Shown here piece by piece: positions 39,320-49,917 of a stretch of 64,000 nucleotides of DNA; the first letter of the stretch is position 1; every line of letters begins with the position of its first letter. The position numbers and the translations under genes are program-made. The notes below the pieces were generated by a model that was not told where the DNA came from, ran no database searches, and saw only the letters and a list, made by a program, of their open reading frames with translations. This DNA is from Littorina saxatilis (taxonomy: Eukaryota; Mollusca; Gastropoda; Littorinimorpha; Littorinidae): the NCBI RefSeq assembly GCF_037325665.1, contig NC_090255.1, forward strand, positions 6,099,229 to 6,163,228, written 5' to 3'.

Positions 39320-39871
39320 ATATGTATGTGTGTGTATGTATGTGTGTGTGTGTATGTATGTGTGTGTGTATGTATGTATGTGTGTGTGTATGTATGTATG
39401 TATGTGTGTGTATGTATGTGTGTATGTGTGTGTGTGCACGTGTATGTTAGTGTATGTGTAATTGTATGTGTGTCTGTGTGTGTGTATCTGTGCCTGTGGG
39501 GTTTTGCCACAACTCTTCTAAAGTATTAAAGTAAGAGAAATTAGCTTTATCCAGTAAATACATTTTCAATAGACAATGTTTGGAAATTCTTTCTTTATTT
39601 GGTGTTTAACGTCGTTTTCAACCACGAAGGTTATATCGCGACGGGGAAAGGGGGGGAGATGGGATAGAGCCACTTGTTAATTGTTTCTTGTTCACAAAAG
39701 CACTAATACATTTCTTACATACTGCTGGACTAAAATCTTTACAAACATTGACTATATTCTATACAAGAAACACTTAACAAGGGTAAAAGGAGAAACAGAA
39801 TTCGTTAGTCGCCTCTTACGACATGCTGGGGAGCATCGGGTAAATTCTTCCCCCTAACCCGCTGGGGGTAT

Positions 39872-40141
39872 GTTTGGAAATAACTCTGTTGGGTTTGTGA
39901 AAGAGTGAATACTCTTGCTTTTATGAGTCAAACTTTCCCACCTGACGTTATACTTATAGGCCAGTCACTAGCGAGGGGTGTGTCAAACTTTCCCACTTGA
40001 CGTTATACTTATAGGCCAGTCACTAGCGAGGGGCGTGTCTCAAACACGAGGACAAGGAGCACATGTAGAAAGCTTGCCTCACTAAAAGCAAGGGTAATCA
40101 CTCTTTCACAACCCATACAAACTCGACAGAGTTATTTCCGG
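39872..40141. mobile_element. MITE with GGAAATAACTCTGTTGGG ends
   Basis: Left GGAAATAACTCTGTTGGGTT TGTGAAAGAGTGAA is inverted against right TCACTCTTTCACAACCC ... GACAGAGTTATTTCC. A ~60-bp internal piece (GACGTTATACTTATAGGCCA) is duplicated. It is related to 4626-5295. Confidence 0.7.
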
Positions 40142-40493
40142 CGTTTGTCTTCTGCATCATGTGCAAGACCCAAGTTACATTAGACCTCTGTTTTTCATTT
40201 TCGAACCTGAAACACTGATTCCAAAGTAAACTTCACTTTCACTGGGACAAACTGAAAAAAGAAAAATATGTCACACATCTAGAGAGCTGAAGATTCTCTC
40301 TGACATGGTTAAGAATGATCATCCCTTTTGACAAAAATTGCTTCATATACTTGAAGCAAATAAGATGAGAAATAGATATATATGAATAAACAGAAAACAA
40401 GTCAGCTTCTGAATAAGAAAAAGTCTCAAAAACATGAACCGCATGACAATAAAAAATAGAATTTATTTTTTAAGCATAACACCATTACCAATT

Positions 40494-41056
40494 AAACAAG
40501 AAGAGCAAACGCTCGATCGAGTCACTTTCGCAGTTCTGAATATTATATGAGGCATCAGATGGACAGGAAGAAATTGCTATTCACAACACAATGAGTCACG
40601 TTCACATAAAATTTGAGCCCGGTCACTTTTATAGTTTCCGAGAAAAGCCCAACGTTAAGTTGTGTGTTGCCGAACAGAAAAGGCTAGTTATCTCCCTTGT
40701 TTTTCTGATAACGTTCGTAAAAGGCTACAGATGTAAATACTTTGATGTAAAGAATAATCCTACAAAGTTTCAATCACATCCGATGAACTTTGTCAAAGAT
40801 ATAAAATGTCTAATTTTTCCTTTGACGCTGACCTGTGACCTTGAAAAAGGTCAAAGGTCAACGAAACCATCGTTAAAGTGTAGAGGTCATTGGAGGTCAC
40901 GACTAAACAAAATATGAGCCCGATCGCTTTGATAGTTTCCGAGAAAAGTCCAACGTTAAGGTGGTGTCTACGGACGGCCGGCCGGCCGGCTGGCCGGCCG
41001 GACAGACTAACACTGACCGATTACATAGAGTCACTTTTTCTCAAGTGACTCAAAAA
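40494..41056 (+). repeat. 563-bp dispersed repeat, copy 1
   Basis: It shares essentially its whole length, in the opposite orientation, with 53905-54459. Both copies encode the same 108-residue open frame ([20 protein letters not shown]...), which I take as chance rather than a gene. The right part contains a GGCCGGCCGG palindromic run and GAGTCACTTTTTCTCAAGTG. Confidence 0.8.
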
Positions 41057-41479
41057 GCAATCTTTCTATAAAACAAAAGTTGCAAAGAAACTTGGATACC
41101 AGTTTGCAATTTGGAAAATAGCCAGCAAGATCATTAGAAAACCATTTCCTACTCTGCAAATTAATATAATGAAGATGTAAAAACTCACTTGTCTACAGTA
41201 TATTGTCAGCCGAACCAGTTTACACGCAATGAAAGGAGGTCCTTGAGAAGCTTCTCTTTGGGAATGTTGCTTGCAAACATCCACGTTATGAGTATAAGGG
41301 AAGCAACTCGATTATGTGGTCTGTTTTTACAGTGAAAAATTACGTCCCTTTAATGATATCTGGCTGAATGCCAAATTTATCTTCTTGCGGAACTAAAGCG
41401 TATGCCAAACATACCCAAACTGGCCAAACATCAATGCAAATATCGAATCTCTCTTTTTATACTTTTTGGTTACATTTTA

Positions 41480-41820
41480 GGCCAAAAAGAAAAATATGTC
41501 TGTTTCCGGTAACATCGCCAAACAAAATAGGGTCGGTCGGTTGGTTTTAAATTTTTTTTTTAACATTTTTCTTACGTTTTGTTAACGTCTTTTTACGTTT
41601 TTAAAAAAAAAATTTAAACGCTTCCTTAGTTTACTTACAATTATTTAGCACATGTTTTTGACCTAGATATATTGAAACTAAATAAAGTATACTTCACTTA
41701 ATTTCTTTTTGGGGGGGGGGGGGGGGGGGGGGGGGTGTGAAAAGCGAAAAACTTTAGGGTCAGCGCTTAAAAATAGTGTCGGTCGGGTTACCGAAAACAG
41801 ACATATTTTTCTTTTTGGCC
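41480..41820. mobile_element. Harbinger-like MITE, copy c
   Basis: The ends GGCCAAAAAGAAAAATATGT and ACATATTTTTCTTTTTGGCC are perfectly inverted and flanked by TTA (41477-41479, 41821-41823). The interior contains a 25-G run at 41711-41735. Confidence 0.85.
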
Positions 41821-41916
41821 TTACTGATACACGTAAAGTGAAAAAAAAGGGTTGCAAATGGTTCGCCTGATGAGAGTTGCAGATACGCACGTAACGAAAA
41901 ACATGTTCATCTTTAA

Positions 41917-42298
41917 CCTTCACCGGAGCACGCGTTGGACTACACAGTCCGGATGATGTGGGTCGTGTACGCCTATACTTCTCAAAGAAGAATTCAATGT
42001 AAAGTGTATGGGACGTACACGACCCACGCCATCCGAATGAGGATAAACAACGTACAATTCCTTTCGTCATTCCATATGGGTCGTCCACGACCCACATCAT
42101 CCGGTCTGTGTAGTTCAAATTACGTCATCGTTTATTTGTTTGTTTACAAAGTTAATCTGTTAAAATTTGGGCAATGGGATGGTTGTATGGTGATTGGAGG
42201 TTACTTGAAGTCTCAATCAAAAACTCCAAATAGTTTCAGAGATAAAGACGATTTTGTGAGGCCCTGGGTCATCCACGACCCACCTGGCACGGTGAAGG
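41917..42298. mobile_element. piggyBac-type MITE with GGGTCGT/ACGACCC palindromes
   Basis: TTAA on both sides (41913-41916, 42299-42302); ends CCTTCACCGG and CACGGTGAAGG. The interior repeats the palindromes GGGTCGTGTACG/CGTACACGACCC and GGGTCGTCCACGACCC. Confidence 0.7.
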
Positions 42299-42875
42299 TT
42301 AAATTAATGCGACAGAAATCATGTCTTGAGCAGATTCTTTTTCTACTGCTCCTCTGCAACCTAACCCCCCCCCCCCCCCCCCCCCCCCCCAGACTGAAAA
42401 CATATACAGTTGTACCTGTCCGTCACAACCAGCCAGGCGACCAACCAAAAATGGTCCCTATGGAAAGGTGAATTGTATTGAACACGAGCTGGTTGGGATC
42501 GTTCGGGGTGGTCGTTTTGAGCAGGTGGTCGCAGTTGCAGGTTCGACTGTACATGAACACGCAGCCTCGATGCCTACAGAAAAGTAGTGATTCCCTGTCA
42601 AGGTTCCCTAGTCTTGCCCTCAAAGGAATTCCCAGTGATTCATTTACTTGCTACCAACTTCGATCAACTCCTCCTCCCCAGTCCCCACCCCAGAAAAAAA
42701 AGAAAACAGAAAGGGAGAGAGAGAGAAGAAAACAAAGAAAGAGTGTGAACGCACAAAGGTCAAAGCTGACTCAAATTCATTCAAAACTTGGAGAACTTCG
42801 GAAGTCTAGAAACTTTCACAGCAAATACAATCCACTGGACAATTAATCTTCTTTAGCAAACATCTTGTTTCAGGT

Positions 42876-43023
42876 GCATAGCTGTCAACCTTCTGAAGTC
42901 AAAATCCAGGAGCCAGGGGGTCCGGTCCAGGTGGTCCGTTTAGTCTTGAATATGACTATGAGCAGGGAAAAGTTGTAAAATTCGGGAGATTCCCGGATTT
43001 TTCGGGAGGGTTGGCAGCTATGC
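42876..43023. mobile_element. Short MITE, CATAGCTGTCAACC ends
   Basis: CATAGCTGTCAACCTTCTGA at left pairs with GGGAGGGTTGGCAGCTATG at right; about 148 bp, no coding capacity. Confidence 0.6.
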
Positions 43024-43425
43024 GGGTGGAATGATACGCGCCTGTTCGATCTTGGTCCAAATGAAAACATAATGCAAAAATAGATGATTTCACACGAACT
43101 CTTTCAGACTGAACACAGAGCTCCACCAAATCTGTGAGGTACAGAGTTGTTTTTTTACAGCTGAAAAAAACAAACAACTTTAGGTTTGGCACATTTTCAC
43201 CTTGAGTTGAGCATTGAATTATGTTAATGTTGCATTCAGCAGAACAATTCATTCAGTTACAGCCGAGAAAAGAAATTCAATGTTAGTGATTCAACGACTG
43301 ACCCTTTTTTTCAAGAAAAAAAATATCAAATCAAATAAATAAATAAAACTGACAAAACTCGATTTTGCAGACTTTCCAAGGAGAGTTACTCTTCTCCGAC
43401 ATCCAGAAGGACACAGCTTGCATAA

Positions 43426-43755
43426 TCAGGCATGAAAACTGAAAAGAAAAAAAATACTGAAAAAAAAATTCAAAGGCGCGTAGCGCCAAGTTTCGCAGGC
43501 GCTTCGCGCCAAGACTTCTAGGGAGGTCCAGGGGCATGCCCCCCCGGAATTTTGTTTTTTCAAGGGTGCAATTTGGTGCAATCTGGGGCTATCTGAGCCT
43601 TAAAATTGGATTCAAACATGGCCCCAAAACTATTTTACTATAACTATGACTAGGAAAAAAAAAAAATAAAAAAAAAATAAAAATACATAAAAAAAAAAAA
43701 AAAACGGTTTATTTTTTTCAAAAATACGAAAAATACGGAGAATTTTCATGCCTGA
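43426..43755. mobile_element. MITE with TCAGGCATGAAAA ends and TAA duplication
   Basis: Perfect ends TCAGGCATGAAAA and TTTTCATGCCTGA with TAA at 43423-43425 and 43756-43758. The interior has GGCGCGTAGCGCCAAG and GGCGCTTCGCGCCAAG palindromes. The 3-bp TAA target again suggests a Harbinger-type relative, with different termini from copies a-f. Confidence 0.75.
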
Positions 43756-43960
43756 TAATTTCCGCCCCCCCAAAAAAGACACATTCGCCTGTGTAAATAA
43801 AAAACACAATTCAATAAAAAGAAATTAAAAAAAAAAAGAGAAACAATCATTCTTTGGGCCTTGTCATTGGAAACAAACATCTTTTTCCCGTCTAAACTTG
43901 AGCTCCTTGCTTGTCAATCAGTTCCAGCGCCTGACACTGACAACATTGCATCTGATCTAA

Positions 43961-44288
43961 GGCAAAAAAAAAAAAAAAAAGTCTGTTTACGGTAACCCGA
44001 CCGACCCTAGTTTTTAGGCCCGACCCTAATCTTTTTTTTGGATCGTCTGAAAAAAGAAAAAAAAAAACGCATCCAAAATAGAGCTGTTTGCGCTCAAACA
44101 GCAGACGACAGAAGGGAGGTAAGCTCAAAGTACTGTTTATAGTTATGTTGGGCAAAAACAGGGATTGATGAGAAGAAATGAATTGTGAAACATAGAGAGG
44201 GGAGAAAAAAAAAAAAAAAAAAAAGGCGACCCACCGACCCTATTTTTTCACCCTATGTTACCGTAAGCAGACCTTTTTTTTTTTTGCC
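43961..44288. mobile_element. Harbinger-like MITE, copy d
   Basis: The ends GGCAAAAAAAA and TTTTTTTTGCC with TAA at 43958-43960 and 44289-44291. Subterminal GTCTGTTTACGGTAACCCGA is inverted as GTTACCGTAAGCAGAC. Confidence 0.8.
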
Positions 44289-44819
44289 TAAACATTTGGA
44301 AAATAGTTCACCTGGCAGGATGATTTGCAAAATATCTGATCAACAAAGGGAAGTAAGCGGTCTAAATGTATACGACATGATTGTGTAACAGAGTAAGTGA
44401 GAGTTATACGGAACCTGTCTCCTGGCACCTGAGAGAATAACAAGCATTGAAATGAACAAGGGACTTTCTTCCTCAGAAAAGGATGATCACCGCAAGCTCA
44501 TAGTCATATGTTCCTCATTCTCCAAGGCACTCTTACGAACACGTACCTACTCTCATTTTTTTTATTTGCAAAATATCCCTGGCAACTCACTAAAGAAACA
44601 AAGAAGCCCCTCTGCCAATCATGATCATGCATGGGTGGGACTGACAAATTTCATGAATCCTGAACACTGAAGGGTTTGTATAATTAACAACAACAAAAAC
44701 GTCACCACAGACAATCTGGCACATAATCCAATCCGGATTTCCGGCATATACCGGAAAAATCCCACCCATGATCATGTGACAGGAATCCTTATCATGTGAC
44801 AGGAATTATGATCATGTGA

Positions 44820-45181
44820 TTTCTTTATTTGGTGTTTAACGTCGTTTTCAACCATTCAAGGTTATATCGCGACGGGGAAAGGGGGGAGATGGGATAGAGC
44901 CACTTGTCAATTGTTTCTTGTTCACAAAAGCACTAATCAAAAATTTGCTCCAGGGTCTTGCAACGTAGTACAATATATTACCTTACTGGGAGAATGCAAG
45001 TTTCCAGTACAAAGGACTTAACATTTCTTACATACTGCTTGACTAAAATCTTTACAAAAATTGACTATATTCTATACAAGAAACACTTAAGGGTAAAAAG
45101 AGAAACAGAATCCGTTAGTCGCCTCTTACGACATGCTGGGGAGCATCGGGTAAATTCTTCCCCCTAACCCGCGGGGGGGTC
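44820..45181 (-). mobile_element. SINE-like repeat, family F (reverse)
   Basis: It begins with the reverse of the tail (TTTCTTTATTTGGTGTTTAA CGTC) and ends ACCCGCGGGGGGGT. A second reverse copy is at 39590-39870. The stretch 45182-45863 after it contains no recognised gene. Confidence 0.8.
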
Positions 45182-45863
45182 ACTTGGCGATACAATGTAT
45201 GCAGACCTGTGCACACTCAAAACGCTCATCAGTAGTAAACATACCAAATTTCAGTAGTTTTTAAAATGTTTCAGTTGTAAGCTTTAACGACCGTTCAAGA
45301 CATAATTCGTATTGGTCTCCTTTGCTGGATTTTACGATCTCCAGGTTGTCTGGACTTCCTGCACTGTTGTGGCGTTTTCTTCTTCTTTGGTGACAGAGCT
45401 GGTGTCTCCTCTTCACTATCTGAATCTCGCACTCTTTTTTTCTTTTCCATGTTTCACTTCAATCACAAGTTGCCACGCAGACGCTGGACGAACTAAGTCT
45501 AAGAACAAAGACTCAATGCTGAGAACACGCACGCTCACGGTAAATCGGAAAACGTCTTTTCAGCGCAACAGCCAACTAATTAGTCAAAACATCTTAAAAA
45601 AGAAAAAGTACCAAAATTTTGTTGTTGAGTAAAACATCGGAATTTAGGAATTTTAATTACAAATCCGTAGCACCGTATTCTGCATATAAAAATCGGAGAA
45701 ATTACGGAGAAACCGTAGATGTGCACAGGTCTGTGTATGTCATTGTCACTTTTTTCTTTGTGGAAAACCTACTGAAAGTCAAACCACACATAATTCACAG
45801 ACAGAACAAAAGAGCTGTACAGTAACAGATTTTTCATAAATTAACCCCAAATACTGACTCGAC

Positions 45864-46236
45864 TCACGTAAAATATCGCCACACCAGGTACATAATTATA
45901 CAGGTAACGACCATCCCCACCACCATGATAATCCAATCCTGCGCACTCCGTCGCTCGATCAAGCGCATCACTGTACCGGTCAGTCCCAGGGTGTTCGCCA
46001 TGTCCAGAATTTTCCGGTGCACGCCTTTCAGCGTTCCGCTCTGGTCCCGCAAGTTGGACAAGAGGTTTGAGCCCGTCTCGAGAAGTTCGTCCATGCGTGA
46101 ATGAGCGCCGCTCATCTTGGTGTGATGCTGGAGCGCGGGGTCGATGTAGATGGAGGTCGTGTCGCCGTGGTCGTTGGTGGTGAACGAACGACTGAGCAAC
46201 GCTTCTCGCTCCTGCTCTTCTTGCGCTCGCATGTAT
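45864..46236 (-). CDS. GOSR2: GOSR2 coding exon 2 (SNARE helix, membrane anchor, stop)
   Basis: The acceptor TTAAAATTCCAG precedes 46236 on the minus strand, and TGA is at 45866-45864. It carries the SNARE motif and the single transmembrane segment followed by the short luminal tail RYFT. Confidence 0.95.
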
Positions 46237-49200
46237 CTGGAATTTTAAGACGAAAATTATTTTTTTTAAAGTTTTTTGTTTGTTGTGGACTCCATTAATT
46301 TAGGTAAGATAGTAGGAAATAAACTGTGTTGTTGTGGACTCCATTAATTTAGGTAAGATAGTAGGAAATAAACTGTGTTGTTGTGGACTCCATTAATTTA
46401 GGTAAGATAGTAGGAAATAAACTGTGTTGTTGTGGACTCCATTAATTTAGGTAAGATAGTAGGAAATAAACTGTGTTGTTGTGGACTCCATTAATTTAGG
46501 TAAGATGGTAGGAAATAACCTGTGTAAGAGCTGCAACAGGAGAAGGAAATGTCAAGTACGATACTGCCTAAATCAGTAAATGGTGGTGGGAAACAGCCAT
46601 TACACGTACATATATATCTAAAAGCTCACTTGTGCCTACGATTGTACATGGAAGTCACAGCCCACGAACGCAAAAGAAGTAATAAAGTATAATACACACC
46701 ATACATTACTACCATCCCCTCCAGACGTTAAAAATAAAAGACTAAAAATCTGGAGTTTCAGAACACAGCCATAAAATTTTGAATGCCTCCCCCCTCCCTC
46801 CTCCTCCCCTGTAAAAAAAGAAAAGTAATATTCTAATAAGGCCAAAAAAAAAAAATGCTTTGGTTACGGTTTCCCGACCGACCCTAACTTTTTGGGCCGA
46901 CCCTAAACTTTTTTTTTGGTCCTAAAGCTAAAAATAAAATGAACCAAACACATACATACACACAAAAAAAACACACACACACACACACAAAAACCCACCG
47001 AAAACGACAACACCACGGCACAGAGAAAACATCGATCGCCGGCGAGCAGACAACAACAAGCCCGACAAGGGACACCACTCCGCTTTTTACAACTCCCATA
47101 TCCAAGGGAAGTCAGTCTCGTGCGTTCGTTCGTTGCGCGAACGTAAAAAGATGTCGTCTGCATTTGCAATCGTATTCGGAAAGTGCGTTCATATCGAACA
47201 AACACGACTGATAAGTCGGTACTCGAAGAGTGCAACCTTGGTGGACATTTTTCATGATTTTCATCCAACTTTGGACGGCAAACTGTTCGGGATAAAATGT
47301 GTTGGGTCGACGAAAATAAGTGCCGAGCCCGAAGACTCTTTCGAATCAGTCCAGACTGCGTTCAAGACTGTGTTCACTAGTGGCACTATACAGTTTAAAG
47401 GGTATGTCCAGTTTTCTTTTCTTAACATGAAAAAGTAATTAATATCTGTGGTTCCAAATACACCAATATGAAAATACCTCGAATATCCTGCATACACAAA
47501 TATTTTTATCATTTCAAGAGGGACCAACCAAACAAAAACAAAAAAAAGTTTAATCGACCTACCTACCCTATTTTTTTTGGCCATGAAACCGTAACCAAAG
47601 CATTTTTTTTTTTTGGCCTAATAAACAAACTGTTCTCTTGACTAGTATGTCAAAACTATTAAAATTAACTATTTAAGTCTTTTTTTAATTTATGCCAGAT
47701 GTGAACTTACATTCTATCAATCGTGTAAATACAGTGGAACCCCCTTTTAAGACCCCCCCCAGGGCCTCACATCCACGTCCGACATCGGACATATGAGGAT
47801 ATTTTTTTCATGCAGGAGGACAAATGTCCTATTGTTTTTGTCACAAAGTGGTCAATGTCCGATTATTCTATCATTTGATCTGGACATCGTCAGTACTTCT
47901 CAATTTACAGTAGTTTGAATGCTATTTTATCGATGTATTGCGAATCGATGTGTAGCAGACGAAATAACACACTTTCTGCCTCTAGTAGTACTAGTACCAA
48001 AGAGTTTTCAAGGCTCGCAACTCGGAATGCTCGAAGCCAGTTGAGAGTTGCCTCCCTTCGCGCTTTCCCCGAAAATAACAAACATGCCGCCTAAACGAAA
48101 ACTGATCCCAGAAAAGGGACAGAAGAAATTACACTTCAAGTCCCTTCCCTCATCATCTGTCAGTAGCACGGAAACTGAGCTTCCTCCAGCCCCAGAGCAG
48201 TTGGAGCCCGATCGCCCAGGTGAGAATGTCGATCTCGATAGTCAAACATCGGAGCCGAAGAAAGACACTACCCCCTCCCTCACCCCCACGCGTAACTTCA
48301 TCTCAAGCTTGATGCGTGTGTACCTGGAGGGGCCAAAGGATGACATTCACAAGTCACAGTGGGTGGTGAAGGTTGTTGAAAAGTGGCCATCCACGAGGAA
48401 GCGAATGCTCTTCAGCAAAAGAAAGGAACCAGCACAGTAGTTGAAGTTCAAAGACAGAAACACTGCACCGACTCGATGTAATTTATTGTATATTTTCTGT
48501 TACCTTTTTGCCAAGAAAAGTATTTTTGTTCTTTTATCCTCGTGCCAAGAAACTAGTCAAGTTTAATTATATTTACGTTTTGTTACAGGAAAAAAATGTC
48601 CTATTGATTTGTTTTTGTTCAGGACAAATGTCCTATCACTTTTACATTGGCCAGGACATTTGTCCTATGCTACCTCTCATGGATGTGAGGCCCCCCCCTA
48701 ATTTAAGACTTGGACCTCCTTTTTACGACCTTCATTTTTCAGATTTTTTCTTCCTAATCTCTGTTCTGTAAATTTACCTCCATTTTATGACTCCCTCCTT
48801 TTTAAGACCTGATTTTCTCAAATTTGTGGAGGTCTTTAAAAGATGGGTTCCACTGTGACAGTACCGGTTATGCCTTTAGGCCAAAAAAAAAAAGAGGTCT
48901 GTTTACGGTAACCCGACCGACCCTATTTTTTTCGCGCAACCCTAGACTTTTTTTGGCATTTGGGGGAGAAAAAAAAGAAAAAAAAAATCTTTTGGTTTTT
49001 TTTGCAAAATAACGTAAAAATATGTTTTTTTGGGAAAAAAAAAAATCCCGCCCTACCGACCCTATTTTTTTGGCCTACGTTACCGTAAACAGACCTATTT
49101 TTTTTGTGGCCTTACCTCTTATGTTGGAGGTTTCTCATAGCAGCCTGCACATGCTGGCAGTCATACTTCAGCTGGTCCACTCTCATCTTAGCGTTGGCAC

Positions 49201-49387
49201 GCCGTGTCACCGGCTCCTTGTTGACCAAAATTTCCAAACGTTCGCAGTTACTGATGACATGATCTAAATGCGCTTGAATTTCGTTCTCTACCAGATGAGC
49301 CGAATCCTCGTCGGCTCTCTCTAGTCGGCCCAATTCTCTTCCGACATCTTGGATCAGCTTGTTTGTTTGGTGATAAAGTGCCTCCAT
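45864..49387 (-). CDS. GOSR2: GOSR2 / membrin, Golgi Qb-SNARE (complete, 214 aa)
   Basis: Membrin is a tail-anchored SNARE for ER-to-Golgi and intra-Golgi vesicle fusion. There are two coding exons, 49387-49116 and 46236-45864, joined GT-AG in frame (HKR/YMRAQ). The start MEALYHQTNKLIQDVGRELG aligns with vertebrate MDPLFQQTHKQV. The conserved block [20 protein letters not shown] corresponds to vertebrate [37 protein letters not shown] matches the linker. Residues ~130-190 form the SNARE helix (MDELLETGSNLLSNLRDQSG, GVHRKILDMANTLGLTG, VMRLIERR), and WIIMVVGMVVTCIIMYLVW is the C-terminal anchor. The length is close to the usual 212. Two coding exons are few compared with the several-exon vertebrate gene. 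Confidence 0.95.
46282..46520. repeat. 49-bp minisatellite, about five units, in the GOSR2 intron
   Basis: TTGTTGTGGACTCCATTAAT TTAGGTAAGATAGTAGGAAA is repeated about five times, nearly identical, starting about 45 bp upstream (in transcript sense) of GOSR2 exon 2. It could affect the branch-point region. Confidence 0.95.
46840..47618. mobile_element. Harbinger-like MITE, copy e (779 bp, with an open frame)
   Basis: The ends GGCCAAAAAAAAAAAATGCT and AGCATTTTTTTTTTTTGGCC with TAA at 46837-46839 and 47619-47621. The interior includes a plus-strand frame of about 95 residues from ATG at 47151 to 47438. It is the longer sister of copy b. Confidence 0.85.
47151..47438 (+). CDS. Small open frame carried by MITE copy e, unknown function
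   Basis: It begins MSSAFAIVFGKCVHIEQTRL and continues with ATLVDIFHDFHPTLDGKLF and SFESVQTAFKTVFTSGTIQF. The composition looks protein-like rather than random. Copy b keeps the start and the AFKTVFTSGTIQF end but has other sequence between. A GG/GTATGT site after TIQFKG could be a donor, so the piece may be one exon of a parental gene. I do not recognise the family. Confidence 0.3.
   Translation: MSSAFAIVFGKCVHIEQTRLISRYSKSATLVDIFHDFHPTLDGKLFGIKCVGSTKISAEPEDSFESVQTAFKTVFTSGTIQFKGYVQFSFLNMKK
47762..48694. mobile_element. Nested DNA element with GGGCCTCACATCCA ends
   Basis: The termini GGGCCTCACATCCA and TGGATGTGAGGCCC are inverted; C-rich flanks hide any target duplication. Subterminal GGACAAATGTCCTAT motifs recur at both sides. 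It carries an open frame at 48072-48440. Confidence 0.65.
48072..48440 (+). CDS. Open frame in a DNA element, about 122 aa, unknown function
   Basis: It starts MPPKRKLIPEKGQKKLHFKS, with a basic, nuclear-signal-like N-terminus. A Ser/Pro/Glu-rich low-complexity stretch follows, then FISSLMRVYLEGPKDDIHKS and a basic C-terminus (STRKRMLFSKRKEPAQ). It is uninterrupted from ATG to TAG and centred in the element, so it may be an element-encoded or captured protein. No transposase motif was recognised. Confidence 0.35.
   Translation, partial: KITNMPPKRKLIPEKGQKKLHFKSLPSSSVSSTETELPPAPEQLEPDRPGENVDLDSQTSEPKKDTTPSLTPTRNFISSLMRVYLEGPKDDIHKSQWVVKVVEKWPSTRKRMLFSKRKEPAQ
48879..49111. mobile_element. Harbinger-like MITE, copy f, touching the GOSR2 donor
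   Basis: The ends GGCCAAAAAAAAAAAGAGGT and AGACCTATTTTTTTTGTGGCC with TTA at 48876-48878 and 49112-49114. The right TTA copy is intron positions +2 to +4 of the GOSR2 donor, and the element begins at +5. Confidence 0.85.
49116..49387 (-). CDS. GOSR2: GOSR2 coding exon 1 (N-terminal Habc-like helices)
   Basis: ATG at 49387 is chosen because MEALYHQTNK aligns with the conserved membrin start; the frame is open further upstream only by chance. The exon ends at 49116 with donor GTAAGG, part of which comes from a MITE terminus. Confidence 0.93.
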
Positions 49388-49917
49388 GGCACTGCGAAGA
49401 CGATCCGGGGAGACCGGAGAAAATAAAAACTGACTTTTTGACGTGTGAAGAAAAAGAAACGGAAAAATCTGGCACAATTTCCCTCAACAGCAGACGTGTT
49501 CTAATCTTTGCACTTCCCGTGTGATGTTGATGTGTACTCAGGGCAGATAACTAAGGAAAACTTGCAAAGTACGTCATCAATTTTGTTATTCTTGTTATTT
49601 TCGTTTTCATCTGCTACTTTTCTCCGTTTTGAAGGCAAAAGTATCTTTACGTTAAGAACATTTTTATCAAAAATAACGGGTTGAGTGCATTTCATGCATC
49701 AATTTGGTGTTGTTTGAGTGAGCCCACGAACCAAGTGAACAAAAAATATCCAAATATGGGTATGGGAAACCACTGCGTGACGTCACCTTTCACCACAACG
49801 AGGTTTCTCAATCCTTCCTGGAAGTTAGACGAGAAAGGGTGTGCTTCCCAGAGCAGACGACGTGAACGCTAATCTGTCAACTGTTTTATTGACCAGGAGT
49901 AGAAGGGAACAAGAACC
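49388..49917. promoter_or_regulatory. Shared divergent promoter of GOSR2 and PDCL3
   Basis: Only 530 bp separate the two start codons, which face away from each other, and no repeat was recognised in it. A palindromic TGACGTCA (CRE/ATF-type site) lies at 49778-49785 in GCGTGACGTCACC. No TATA box was convincing. Bidirectional promoter function is inferred from layout. Confidence 0.55.

Larger units (their letters stand above)
38520..45863 (-). other. GOSR2 downstream region; possible long 3' UTR with insertions
   Basis: No coding exon was found. A minus-strand AATAAA (TTTATT at 38530-38535) is a possible distal poly(A) signal. The tract holds TG/TA repeats (39277-39460) and the MITEs and SINEs listed separately. 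The convergent arrangement with DGKQ makes overlapping tails possible. Confidence 0.25.
47730..48857. mobile_element. TA-MITE (CAGTGGAACC family) split by another DNA element
   Basis: The left end TACAGTGGAACCCCCTTTTA and right end GATGGGTTCCACTGT flank a nested element at about 47762-48694. It lies in the GOSR2 intron. Confidence 0.65.

Noticed and set aside
40591-40917. 108-residue frame [16 protein letters not shown]... as a gene (also on the minus strand at 54036-54362)
   Set aside because: Identical in two copies of a dispersed repeat, with no domain and no transcript logic; treated as repeat sequence.
49112-49477. N-terminal extension of GOSR2 upstream of 49387
   Set aside because: The conserved family start aligns at MEALYHQ; the extra 30 residues (FLFLHTSKSQFLFS...) have no counterpart in membrins.
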